From Alphaproteobacteria bacterium (GTDB lineage: Bacteria > Pseudomonadota > Alphaproteobacteria > Rhizobiales > Rhizobiaceae): a stretch of DNA of 64,000 nucleotides. The notes beneath the pieces are model-generated. The model searched no databases. It had not been told where the DNA came from and was given only the letters and a program-made list of their open reading frames with translations. Both the position numbers and the translations under genes were made by a program. The stretch covers positions 1,178,001 to 1,242,000 of the forward strand of contig JAHJHT010000002.1 of assembly GCA_018823835.1 (NCBI GenBank). Reading direction: 5' to 3'. This document shows positions 46,069 to 55,265 of this stretch, one piece after another; position 1 is the first letter of the stretch, and each line of letters opens with the position of its first letter.

Positions 46069-47459
46069 CAGCCGTGGCCCTCCTTGGTGAAGGAGCCTGA
46101 GACCGATTTGCTTTCATGCAGAAAAGCCGTCGGTTCCCGACTGCCGACAAAACCGCGCGGCTTCCACAGCATCACGATGACCATTGCCAGGCCGAACAGC
46201 AGCATGCGGTAGAGCTCCGGCGTAAACCCTTCGCCGAATACGACCTTCAGGAACTCCAGCTCTCGCAGAATCTCGGTTCCGCCGATCATCACCAGCGCGG
46301 CGATGGCGATGCCGGTGAGCGAGCCCATGCCGCCGAGAACGACGATCGCAAGGATGATCGCCGATTCCAGGAAGATGAAGGATTCTGGGCTGACGAAACC
46401 CTGGCGGGCGGCGAAGAAGGAGCCGGCGAAGCCGCCGAACATTGCGCCGATGGCGAAGGCCGTGAGCTTGGTGGTGGTAGTATTGATGCCAAGCGAGCGG
46501 CAGGCGATCTCATCCTCGCGCAGCGCCTCCCAGGCGCGGCCAACCGGCATGCGCCGCAGCCTGACCGTCACGAAGGCGGTGAGCAGGGCGAGGGCCAGGA
46601 TCAGATAGTAGAGGAAGATTTTGTAGTAGGCGCCGGACTGGGCGATGTCGAAGACCTTGGAGATGTAGCGCGGCGACGACACGTCGAACGAGAACAGGCC
46701 GAAGAAGGTGACCTTGGGAATGCCCGATATGCCGGCCGTGCCGTTGGTGACTTCACGCCAGTTGATCAGGACCAGCCGGATGATCTCGCCGAAAGCCAGC
46801 GTCACGATGGCAAGGTAGTCGCCGCGCAGGCGCAGCACCGGAAAGCCAAGGATGACACCCCAGAGCGCCGCCATGGCGCCTGCTGCCGGCAGCAGGATCC
46901 AGAATGACCATCCGAATTCGGTTCCGAGCAGGGCGTAGCTGTAGGCGCCGACCGCATAGAAGGCGACATAGCCGAGGTCGAGCAGGCCGGCGAGGCCGAC
47001 GACGATGTTCAAACCCCAGGCGAGCATCACGTAAATCAGGATCTGGATGCCGAAATTGTCGACCCATTTCAGCGAGCCCTGAAAGCCCACGAGGAGCACG
47101 ATGGCGACCGGGTAAAGAATAAGAGCGCCGATGGCGATCTTGTACCAGTGCTTCCAGAACAGCGACTTCTCGGTCGACGGCGCGACAACCGGCGCCTTAG
47201 CCCTGGTCGCCTTGCGCGCTGCGAAATAGGGCTGCAGGTAGGCGACCGTGACGAACCGCCCGGCCGCGACGAGCGCGACCACGACGGCCAGCAGGCCCCA
47301 GCGCGGCACCAGCACCAGTTCGTTGCGGATGTTCTGGTCGGTCTTGATGCCGATCATCAGGACGAACAGGCCGAACGCAATGGCGGCGGCGTAGGCCGCT
47401 TCCTTGAAAGCCTTGGCGAACAGGTTCTGCCCGTCGCGGGTATTGCCTTGAACTGCCAT
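46068..47459 (-). CDS. livM: Branched-chain amino acid ABC transporter permease LivM
   Basis: 463 residues, longer than typical LivM because of an N-terminal extension of about 130 residues with additional membrane segments. The core carries [26 protein letters not shown] and the conserved cytoplasmic [25 protein letters not shown] motif that contacts the ATPases. It partners LivH in the inner membrane. Its stop overlaps the livG start by one base, so it is coupled. Confidence 0.95.
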   Translation of the reverse strand: MAVQGNTRDGQNLFAKAFKEAAYAAAIAFGLFVLMIGIKTDQNIRNELVLVPRWGLLAVVVALVAAGRFVTVAYLQPYFAARKATRAKAPVVAPSTEKSLFWKHWYKIAIGALILYPVAIVLLVGFQGSLKWVDNFGIQILIYVMLAWGLNIVVGLAGLLDLGYVAFYAVGAYSYALLGTEFGWSFWILLPAAGAMAALWGVILGFPVLRLRGDYLAIVTLAFGEIIRLVLINWREVTNGTAGISGIPKVTFFGLFSFDVSSPRYISKVFDIAQSGAYYKIFLYYLILALALLTAFVTVRLRRMPVGRAWEALREDEIACRSLGINTTTTKLTAFAIGAMFGGFAGSFFAARQGFVSPESFIFLESAIILAIVVLGGMGSLTGIAIAALVMIGGTEILRELEFLKVVFGEGFTPELYRMLLFGLAMVIVMLWKPRGFVGSREPTAFLHESKSVSGSFTKEGHG

Positions 47460-47463
47460 CAGA

Positions 47464-48366
<903 letters not shown>

Positions 48367-48694
48367 GTCTAGTCGGCTCCCCTGGAACGTCACCCGGATG
48401 GGCGCGCTCCTTATGTACTTTCCCCTAGTCCTAAAGTGTCGGGCCCGGATTGCAACGTCAATCTGCTGCCTCGAAACGGGATTCGTTCAGCTCCGTTTCG
48501 CCGCGTTGCTTGCACCGGGTTCATACTTGGACCAACCGGACGCTACCATTGGCGCAGCGCAATGTCCTTGATGATTCGGGCTCGCTAGCGAGTTTGAGTG
48601 GAAGAATGTTCGAATGATGCCCTGTCTCTCGCATGAAAATTGCAACCACGCGTTTGGTTGAGGTGCGCCGTTAGTGCAGCCCGGCTGGCTGCCT
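48367..48694. other. Intergenic region between livH and the hydroxyproline genes
   Basis: About 330 bases containing the promoter of livH on the minus strand and the downstream end of the epimerase gene. The only ordered element I see is a perfect palindrome CTCGCTAGCGAG at 48581-48592. No gene, RNA or clear terminator was recognised. Confidence 0.5.
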
Positions 48695-49696
48695 TTAGGT
48701 CACCACGAAGCCATGCGCGAAGGGGTCCCGGTCGTCGATGAAGATGGTGTTCAGGCCGGTCATTCTCGCCCAGCCACCGATGGAGGGAACAATCGCCGGA
48801 CGGTCGGCCACAGTCGTCTCTTGCTCTACCCGACCCTTGAAGAGCGAGCCGATGATCGACTCGTGGACGAAGTCATCTCCGGTTTTCAGGACTCCCTTGG
48901 CGTGCAGCTGGGCCATGCGCGCCGAGGTGCCGGTGCCGCAAGGGCTCCGGTCAATCGCCTTGTCGCCATAAAATACCGCGTTGCGCGCGTCGGCTTCGGC
49001 CGACACCGGCGCGCCGGTCCAAAGCATGTGCGACAGCCGGTTGATGCCGGGATTCTCGGGATGAACGAAGGCATACTTCTCGTTGAGCCGCGCCCGCACG
49101 ACTGGGCTCCAGGCGATGAAGTCGCCGGCTGAATGATCGGCCATGTCGCGAAAATTCTGCTGCGGTTCGACGATGGCGTAGAAATTGCCGCCATAGGCGA
49201 CATCGACCCTGATCTCGCCAAGCGTCGGGCATTCGACGGTGAGGTTCTCGGCGTAGAGGAATGACGGCACGTTGGTGATGCGCACCTCCTCGACATAGTC
49301 CCCGACCTGCCTGTACTCGGCCACCACCAGACCGGCCGGCGTGTCGAGGCGAAGCGTGCCCGGCGTCTTCGGTTTCACCAGGCCCTGCTCGATGGCCATG
49401 GTGACAGTGCCGATCGTGCCGTGGCCGCACATTGGCAGGCAGCCTGAGGTCTCGATAAACAGTATCGCGATGTCGCAGTCCGGCCGCGTCGGTGGGTAGA
49501 GGATCGAGCCGGACATCACATCATGCCCGCGCGGCTCGAACATCAGCCCGGTGCGGATCCAGTCGAATTCGGCGAGGAAGTGCGCCCGCCGCTCCATCAT
49601 CGTCGAGCCCTCGAGCAGCGGACCGCCGCCGGCGACCAGCCGCACCGGATTGCCGCAGGTATGACCGTCGATGCAGAAAAATGAGTGTCGCGCCAT
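48695..49696 (-). CDS. 4-hydroxyproline 2-epimerase (proline racemase family)
   Basis: 333-residue pyridoxal-independent epimerase. The two catalytic cysteines are Cys90 in PMCGHGTIG and Cys253 in SPCGTGTSARMA. Having both Cys distinguishes racemases and epimerases from the hydroxyproline dehydratases, which carry Ser or Thr at the first site. It converts trans-4-hydroxy-L-proline to cis-4-hydroxy-D-proline. It lies one base after the D-amino acid dehydrogenase gene, and a DapA-family gene comes first, which matches rhizobial hydroxyproline catabolic (hyp) clusters. In Sinorhizobium the gene is called hypRE. Confidence 0.9.
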   Translation of the reverse strand: MARHSFFCIDGHTCGNPVRLVAGGGPLLEGSTMMERRAHFLAEFDWIRTGLMFEPRGHDVMSGSILYPPTRPDCDIAILFIETSGCLPMCGHGTIGTVTMAIEQGLVKPKTPGTLRLDTPAGLVVAEYRQVGDYVEEVRITNVPSFLYAENLTVECPTLGEIRVDVAYGGNFYAIVEPQQNFRDMADHSAGDFIAWSPVVRARLNEKYAFVHPENPGINRLSHMLWTGAPVSAEADARNAVFYGDKAIDRSPCGTGTSARMAQLHAKGVLKTGDDFVHESIIGSLFKGRVEQETTVADRPAIVPSIGGWARMTGLNTIFIDDRDPFAHGFVVT

Positions 49697-49697
49697 G

Positions 49698-50948
49698 TCA
49701 GAACCGCTGCGGGCTGAAGGGTTGAAGATTAATCGCCGGAGCCTGCCCGAGAACGAGGTCGCGGATCAAGCGACCGGTTGCCGCGGACTGCGTCAGGCCG
49801 AGATGGCCGTGGCCGAAGGCCAGGAACACATTGGCATGGCTTGCCGATTGTCCGACCACCGGCAGCGAGTCCGGCAGCGACGGGCGGTAGCCCATCCATT
49901 CACGGCCGCCGCTTGTGTCCAGATCGGGCAGGAAGAGCTTGGCCTTTTTCAGCATGGCTTTCGAGCGCTGGAAGTTGGGCGGACGCGACAGGCCGGCGAG
50001 TTCGACGGCGCCACCAACCCGGATGCCGGTTTCAAGCGGCGTGACGACGAAGCCATGGTCGGAAAAGGTCAGCATGTGCGTCAGGTCGAAGGCCGATGTC
50101 GGCAGCGTGGTGTTGTAGCCGCGCTCGGTCTCCAGAGGGATCCTGTCGCCGAACTGGCGGGCCAGCAGATGCGACCAGGCACCGGCTGCGATCACCAGCT
50201 TTTCGGCTATTATGGTGCGCCCCTGCTTGAGCTGGATGGCGATACGGCCGTTCGACGGCAGTACCAGCCCGACGTCGCCGGAGAGGAAGCGCGCACCTCT
50301 GGTTTCGGCGTAGGTCCAGATCGCCTTGCCGAGCAGCTTCGGGTCGGCAACGGTCTTCCAGCCCGGCAGGAAAGTGGCGCGAGTGAAGCGCGGCGAAAGG
50401 CCCGGCTGCAACCCGTCAATCCCGGCCCGGTCGAGATGGTGGTATTCGATGCCATGCCGCTCGCGTGCGAGCCAGCCGGGAAACGAGGCCTTGAACGAGG
50501 CCTCGCTGTCGTAGAGTTCGAGCGAGCCGTCCTCGCGCAGCATGTGCCCCGTGGCGGAGCGCTGCATAAGGCCCGACCACTCGGCTTCGGCAAGTTTCAT
50601 CAACCCGGCCTGCGCGGCGAGGCTGGCTTCGTAATGCTTCGGGTCTCCGGCCCTCCAGAAACGGAAAAGCCAGGGCAGCAGTTTGGGCAGGTAGGCCGGC
50701 GGAATGCTGAGCGGCCCAAGCGGATCGGCGAGCCATTTCGGCATTTGCCGCATCATGCCCTTGTGCGCCAGCGGCAGCACTTCCGAAAAGGCGAAGGCCG
50801 CCGCATTGCCGGAACTCGTTTCCTCGCAGATGCCTGTTCGGTCGATGACCGTGACGCTGCTGCCCGCCTCTGCGAGGAAGGCTGCCGCGCAAATGCCGAC
50901 AATGCCGCCGCCAATGACGGCAATGTCGCAGGCTGTCTCGTCATTCAT
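49698..50948 (-). CDS. FAD-dependent D-amino acid dehydrogenase (D-hydroxyproline type)
   Basis: 416-residue DAO-family flavoprotein. The N-terminal IAVIGGGIVGICAAAFLAEAG FAD motif, the SSGNAAAF segment and the C-terminal FLAFGHGHLGLTQSAATG motif are those of DadA-like enzymes. In a cluster with the epimerase it most likely oxidises cis-4-hydroxy-D-proline to 1-pyrroline-4-hydroxy-2-carboxylate, passing electrons to the membrane chain. The specificity is inferred from the neighbours. Confidence 0.88.
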   Translation of the reverse strand: MNDETACDIAVIGGGIVGICAAAFLAEAGSSVTVIDRTGICEETSSGNAAAFAFSEVLPLAHKGMMRQMPKWLADPLGPLSIPPAYLPKLLPWLFRFWRAGDPKHYEASLAAQAGLMKLAEAEWSGLMQRSATGHMLREDGSLELYDSEASFKASFPGWLARERHGIEYHHLDRAGIDGLQPGLSPRFTRATFLPGWKTVADPKLLGKAIWTYAETRGARFLSGDVGLVLPSNGRIAIQLKQGRTIIAEKLVIAAGAWSHLLARQFGDRIPLETERGYNTTLPTSAFDLTHMLTFSDHGFVVTPLETGIRVGGAVELAGLSRPPNFQRSKAMLKKAKLFLPDLDTSGGREWMGYRPSLPDSLPVVGQSASHANVFLAFGHGHLGLTQSAATGRLIRDLVLGQAPAINLQPFSPQRF

Positions 50949-50987
50949 GCGCGCTTGCCCGGTTGACCAACCTCCAACGCTGCTGCG

Positions 50988-51899
50988 TCAGGCGGCCTTC
51001 GCCACGGAAAGCTTCGGCAGTTCGGGTCTCGTTGCAAGAGCGTCACGGACAATCTTCTCAACCATGGTTCGCCGTTCACCCGACAGCGGCCGGCGCGGCA
51101 TGCGCACCCGGTCGTTGGTGCCGATCGCCAGCACCTCGGCGAGCTTGATGTTCTGCACCAGGTATGTCGAGACATCGAGATCGAGCAGAGGGCGGAACCA
51201 GCGATAGATCGCCAGCGCTTCGTCACGGCGGCCCTGCTTCAGCAACTGATATATCGCCACCGTTTCAGCCGGGAAAGCAGTGACCAGTCCGGCGACCCAG
51301 CCGATGGCGCCGACCGAAAGCGCCTCGAAGGCGAGGTTGTCGACGCCGGTGAAAAGGTCAAAGCGGTCGCCAAAGGCATTGATGATTTCGGTCGAGCGGC
51401 GGATGTCGTCTGACGATTCCTTGATCGCGACGAAAAGCGGATCTGAGGCCAGTTCCCGCATCACATCGATCGTCACATCAACCCGGTAGGCGACGCGGTT
51501 CGAGTAGATCATCACCGGCAGCCCGCCGGCATGGGCGACGGCCTTCAGCGCGCCGACCGTCTCCTCGGGATTGGTGTGATATATCGAACTCGGGACCACC
51601 ATCAGGCCATCGGCGCCTTCCTTGGCGGCGCGCTTGGCGATGCTGGCGGCCTCACGCGTACCGGCTTCGTTGACGGTGAGCAGCACGGGCTTCGTGCCGG
51701 CCACGCGGCGGGCGGTGCGGAACACCTCGATCACTTCGTCATGGCTCAGCATCGGGCCTTCGCCCAGCGAACCGCCGACAATAATGCCGTCGCATCCCGC
51801 TTCCATCTGCAACGCAAAGCAGCGCTCCATCTCGGCATGGTCGAGACGGTCGTCTTCGGTGAACTTGGTTGTTACGGCGGGGAATATACCGGTCCACAT
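50988..51899 (-). CDS. DapA-family deaminase (1-pyrroline-4-hydroxy-2-carboxylate type)
   Basis: 303-residue TIM-barrel of the dihydrodipicolinate synthase family. The Schiff-base Lys160 is in FVAIKESSDD, and the conserved Tyr132 is in MIYSNRVAYRV. GGSLGEGPMLSHDE takes the place of the DapA GTTGE motif. In hydroxyproline clusters such proteins deaminate 1-pyrroline-4-hydroxy-2-carboxylate to 2-oxoglutarate semialdehyde. It is the first gene of the cluster and its start is preceded by tandem TGATATAT repeats. Confidence 0.85.
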   Translation of the reverse strand: MWTGIFPAVTTKFTEDDRLDHAEMERCFALQMEAGCDGIIVGGSLGEGPMLSHDEVIEVFRTARRVAGTKPVLLTVNEAGTREAASIAKRAAKEGADGLMVVPSSIYHTNPEETVGALKAVAHAGGLPVMIYSNRVAYRVDVTIDVMRELASDPLFVAIKESSDDIRRSTEIINAFGDRFDLFTGVDNLAFEALSVGAIGWVAGLVTAFPAETVAIYQLLKQGRRDEALAIYRWFRPLLDLDVSTYLVQNIKLAEVLAIGTNDRVRMPRRPLSGERRTMVEKIVRDALATRPELPKLSVAKAA

Positions 51900-51914
51900 G
51901 GCTATCGCTCCTCT

Positions 51915-51935
51915 TGATATATCAGTGATATATTA
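51915..51935. promoter_or_regulatory. Tandem TGATATATYA operator-like repeats
   Basis: TGATATATCA (51915-51924, a perfect 10-bp palindrome) is repeated as TGATATATTA at 51926-51935, one helical turn (11 bases) apart. They lie just upstream of the DapA-family start on the minus strand. Spacing and symmetry fit a GntR-family regulator, but none is encoded nearby. Confidence 0.55.
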
Positions 51936-52039
51936 CATCGAGATTTGAATTGTCAATCGGGATTTTGTCGGCCCGCGGCCGCACCGAGCGTCCTGGAAGG
52001 GCAAGCCTAGCAATCTTCCATCCGATGAAGGAGTGCACC

Positions 52040-52441
52040 ATGGGGAAGACAATCGCCATCATCATTGCCCGGCTGATCTTCGCAGGGGTATTCCTGATGG
52101 CCGCCACATTCAAATTTCTCGGCATGGCGCCGACGGCCGATTACATAGCTGCGGCCGGGTTTCCCCTGCCGCTGACGCTAGCCTGGATTGCTGCGCTGTT
52201 TGAAGTCGCACTGGTCTGCGGATTCCTGAGCGGTGCGTTCTTCAGGGAAGTCTCGCTGCTGGCAGCGGTCTACGTCGTCTTCCTGGCCTTCGCTTTTCAC
52301 GGCCCTTCGCATTGGGCAGGCAACCAGGCGGAGTTTGGATTCTTCGTCGACCACTTCAACTTTCTGGCCGGTCTTCTGTTCGCGGCCGTTCACGGGCCGG
52401 GCGAAAGGCTGGCTTTGCGGACAGGACCGATCTGGAAGTAG
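52040..52441 (+). CDS. DoxX-family membrane protein
   Basis: 133 residues from the ATG at 52040 with AAGGAG six bases upstream; an earlier ATG at 52025 is also in frame. Four membrane segments carry ARLIFAGVFLMAATFKFLGM and the later FHGPSHWAGNQAEFGFFVDHFNFLAGL, typical of DoxX/DoxD-like proteins. It is an inner-membrane protein of uncertain function, sometimes linked to redox or sulfur metabolism. It is convergent with mmsA, with a terminator between the two. Confidence 0.85.
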   Translation: MGKTIAIIIARLIFAGVFLMAATFKFLGMAPTADYIAAAGFPLPLTLAWIAALFEVALVCGFLSGAFFREVSLLAAVYVVFLAFAFHGPSHWAGNQAEFGFFVDHFNFLAGLLFAAVHGPGERLALRTGPIWK

Positions 52442-52449
52442 ACGGAACG

Positions 52450-52476
52450 AAAAAGGACCGCGGAATGTCCGCGGCC
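52450..52476 (-). terminator. Intrinsic terminator after mmsA
   Basis: CCGCGGA-ATG-TCCGCGG (52458-52474). Read on the minus strand the stem is followed by TTTTT. Confidence 0.8.
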
Positions 52477-52505
52477 CTGGTTCGTTACGGATCCGGTCCG
52501 CCCGA

Positions 52506-54002
52506 TCAGTTCATGGTCGGGATGACGAACTCGGCGCCATCCTTGACGCCGGACGGCCAGCGCGAGGTTACAGTCTTGGTCTTGGTGTAGAAGCGGAACG
52601 CATCGGGGCCATGCTGGTTGAGGTCGCCGAAGGACGAGGCCTTCCAGCCGCCGAAGGTGTAGTAGGCGATCGGCACCGGGATCGGCACGTTGATGCCGAC
52701 CATGCCGACCTGGACACGGGACGCGAAGTCGCGGGCGGCGTCGCCGTCGCGGGTAAAGATCGCCACGCCATTGCCCATCTCGTGGTCGTTGGCGAGCTTG
52801 ATGGCGTTCTCGTAGGTCGGAGCACGCACGACCGACAGCACCGGCCCAAAGATCTCTTCCTTGTAGATCTTCATGTCGGGGGTGACGTTGTCGAAGAGGC
52901 AGCCGCCCATATAGTAGCCATTCTCGTAGCCCTGCATGGAGAAACCGCGGCCATCGACGGCCAGCGTCGCGCCTTCCTTGACGCCGGTATCGACATAACC
53001 CTTGACGCGCTCCAGCGCCTGCTTGGTCACCAGCGGGCCGAAATCGGCGGATGAATCCGTCGAGGGCCCGACCTTCAGGCTTTCGACGCGCGGGATCAGC
53101 TTGCTCATCAGCCGCTCGGCCGTGTCGTGACCGACAGGAACCGCCACCGAAATCGCCATGCAGCGTTCGCCTGCCGATCCGTAACCGGCGCCGATCAGCG
53201 CGTCGACTGTCTGGTCCATGTCGGCGTCCGGCATGATGATCATGTGGTTCTTGGCGCCGCCGAAGCACTGCACGCGCTTGCCGTTGGCGCAGCCGCGCGA
53301 ATAGATGTACTGCGCGATCGGCGTCGAGCCGACAAAGCCGATGGCCTTGATGTCCGGGTCGTCGAGGATCGCGTCGACGGCGACCTTGTCGCCATTTACG
53401 ACATTGAGGATGCCGGCCGGCAGCCCGGCCTCGATGAACAGTTCGGCAATGCGCATCGGCACGCCCGGGTCGCGCTCGGACGGCTTCAGGATGAAGGCGT
53501 TGCCGCAGGCGATGGCGGGCGCAATCTTCCACAGCGGGATCATGGCCGGGAAGTTGAAGGGCGTGATGCCGGCGACCACGCCGAGCGCCTGGCGCATCGA
53601 ATAGACGTCGATGCCGGGGCCGGCGCCGTCGGTGAATTCGCCCTTCATCATGTGCGGCGCGCCGATGCATACCTCGACCACTTCGAGGCCGCGCTGAATG
53701 TCGCCCTTGGCGTCGGCGATCGTCTTGCCATGTTCGCGGGCAAGGATCTCGGCGAGTTCGTCGTACTCGCGGTTCACCAGTTCAAGAAATTTCATCAGCA
53801 CGCGCACGCGGCGCTGCGGATTGGTCGCTGCCCAGGCCGGCTGGGCCGCCTTGGCGTTTTCGACGGCGGCGCGCATCTCGGCAGCCGACGCCAGGGCCAC
53901 GGTGCCACGAACGCTGCCGTCCATCGGCTGAAGAACCTCATGGGTCTGCCCGCTGGTGCCGGCGACGCGCTTGCCGCCGATGAAGTGGCCGTATTCGATC
54001 AT
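52506..54002 (-). CDS. mmsA: CoA-acylating methylmalonate-semialdehyde dehydrogenase
   Basis: 498 residues from the ATG at 54002 with GGGAGA upstream. It oxidises methylmalonate (or malonate) semialdehyde to propionyl-CoA (or acetyl-CoA) in valine or inositol breakdown. Catalytic Cys281 lies in YGSAGERCMAISV, and the cofactor region has TPFNFPAMIPLWKI. It is divergent from a LysR regulator with 174 bases between. No iol or valine-pathway gene is adjacent, so its pathway here is not fixed. It could serve beta-alanine or another amine if the nearby aminotransferase makes the semialdehyde. Confidence 0.95.
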   Translation of the reverse strand: MIEYGHFIGGKRVAGTSGQTHEVLQPMDGSVRGTVALASAAEMRAAVENAKAAQPAWAATNPQRRVRVLMKFLELVNREYDELAEILAREHGKTIADAKGDIQRGLEVVEVCIGAPHMMKGEFTDGAGPGIDVYSMRQALGVVAGITPFNFPAMIPLWKIAPAIACGNAFILKPSERDPGVPMRIAELFIEAGLPAGILNVVNGDKVAVDAILDDPDIKAIGFVGSTPIAQYIYSRGCANGKRVQCFGGAKNHMIIMPDADMDQTVDALIGAGYGSAGERCMAISVAVPVGHDTAERLMSKLIPRVESLKVGPSTDSSADFGPLVTKQALERVKGYVDTGVKEGATLAVDGRGFSMQGYENGYYMGGCLFDNVTPDMKIYKEEIFGPVLSVVRAPTYENAIKLANDHEMGNGVAIFTRDGDAARDFASRVQVGMVGINVPIPVPIAYYTFGGWKASSFGDLNQHGPDAFRFYTKTKTVTSRWPSGVKDGAEFVIPTMN

Positions 54003-54176
54003 GGTCTTCTCCCTGAACGTCATTGTCGTTGCGGCACTGTCGCGCTTTGGCCGACCATTGGCAACGCGCAGCGGCGCGCAACCGTTGTGCAAGAATTGGT
54101 GTTCGAATATGAGGGTCCATCAAATGTTGCGGTGCTGTAGCGAATAGACAGCCCGCACGAGGAGGCCGATCCGACG

Positions 54177-55058
54177 ATGAACTGGGACGACGTTCGCATC
54201 TTCCTCGCCGTGGCCAGGGCCGGGCAGATTCTAGGGGCTGCGCGGCGGCTCGACCTTAATCATGCGACTGTTTCCCGCCGGGTCGCGGCGCTTGAAGCGG
54301 CACTTGGCGCCAAGCTCTTCCGCCGGCTGACCACCGGCAGCGAGATGACACCCGCCGGCGAACGGTTCCTGGAAATAGCCGAGCGCATGGAGGCCGATAT
54401 GATCGCCGCGCGCGGCGCGATCGCCGGGGAGGATTCCGATGTCTCGGGAACCGTGCGCATCGGTGCGCCGGACGGCTTCGGCGTGGCCTTCCTGGCGCCG
54501 CGGCTCGGCGCGCTCACCGCACAGCACAGAGGACTGAAGATTCAGCTCGTGCCGGTACCGCGGTCCTTTTCGCTGTCGCGGCGAGAGGCCGATATCGCGA
54601 TCACCACGGAGCGTCCGGAAGAAGGCCGGCTGGTCGCGCAGAAGCTCGTCGACTATTCGCTCGGCCTGTTTGCATCGCGTGACTATGCAGCAGTCCATGG
54701 CCTGCCTGAAACCCTGGCACAACTCGCTCAGCACCGGCTGGTCGGCTACGTGCCCGATCTGGTCGCCAGTCCCTCGCTCTCCTACGCGCAGGAGTTCAGT
54801 CCGGGCTGGGAATCCGCCTTCGAGATATCGTCGGCGCTCGGCCAGGTGGAGGCGGTGCGGGCTGACGCCGGCATCGGCATCCTGCATGCCTTCATTGCGC
54901 GTTCGATGCCGGACCTGATTGCCGTGACGGCCGCCAAGCCGATCCGGCGCGCCTACTGGCTCGTCTATCACGAATCGGTTCGGCCGCTGCGCCGTGTCCA
55001 GATTGTCGCGGCCCACATCATCGCGGAAGTGGAGCGCGAGCGGAGCCTGTTTCAATAG
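54177..55058 (+). CDS. LysR-family transcriptional regulator divergent from mmsA
   Basis: 293 residues with the N-terminal helix-turn-helix at about residues 15-62 (GAARRLDLNHATVSRRVAALE). The remainder is a PBP2-type effector domain. It is transcribed away from mmsA, so regulation of mmsA is the obvious hypothesis. Nothing in its sequence reveals the effector. It ends about 207 bases before the Rieske gene. Confidence 0.92.
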   Translation: MNWDDVRIFLAVARAGQILGAARRLDLNHATVSRRVAALEAALGAKLFRRLTTGSEMTPAGERFLEIAERMEADMIAARGAIAGEDSDVSGTVRIGAPDGFGVAFLAPRLGALTAQHRGLKIQLVPVPRSFSLSRREADIAITTERPEEGRLVAQKLVDYSLGLFASRDYAAVHGLPETLAQLAQHRLVGYVPDLVASPSLSYAQEFSPGWESAFEISSALGQVEAVRADAGIGILHAFIARSMPDLIAVTAAKPIRRAYWLVYHESVRPLRRVQIVAAHIIAEVERERSLFQ

Positions 55059-55231
55059 GGCGCCGAGCGGATCGAGGACGCGCCCGCTAAGGCGTGGAAA
55101 TTCCGGAACAATTCGCGCTTTCAGCGCCGGCGGAAGCCGCCGGACCGACCGCCAGAACAGGCGCAAGGCGCGCGACCACACTCCGGCGGAATTCCTTAAA
55201 CTGTTGCAATTGCATGTAAAATATGCTCATA

Positions 55232-55247
55232 TTGAATGAACATTCAA
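55232..55247. promoter_or_regulatory. 16-bp inverted repeat in front of the Rieske gene
   Basis: TTGAATGAACATTCAA, arms TTGAATG and CATTCAA, lies 19 bases before the ATG. The same pattern (TTGAATG-NN-CRTTCAA) occurs at 58634-58649 upstream of the aminotransferase. A 10-bp palindrome TGCAATTGCA also lies at 55205-55214. The repeat is of the length used by TetR-family repressors. Confidence 0.65.
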
Positions 55248-55265
55248 CAATAATAGAGCCGGCAC

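Noticed and set aside
48581-48592. Palindrome CTCGCTAGCGAG upstream of livH
   Set aside because: Only 12 bp and more than 200 bases from the start codon; no second copy seen near other genes. Kept only as a remark.
50988-51899. Reading the DapA-family gene as lysine-biosynthetic dapA
   Set aside because: It sits with a hydroxyproline epimerase and a D-amino acid dehydrogenase, and its GGSLGEG loop differs from the DapA GTTGE motif.
55127-55143. Hairpin CCGGCGG-AAG-CCGCCGG downstream of the LysR gene
   Set aside because: No T-run follows. It may be an RNA end or chance.
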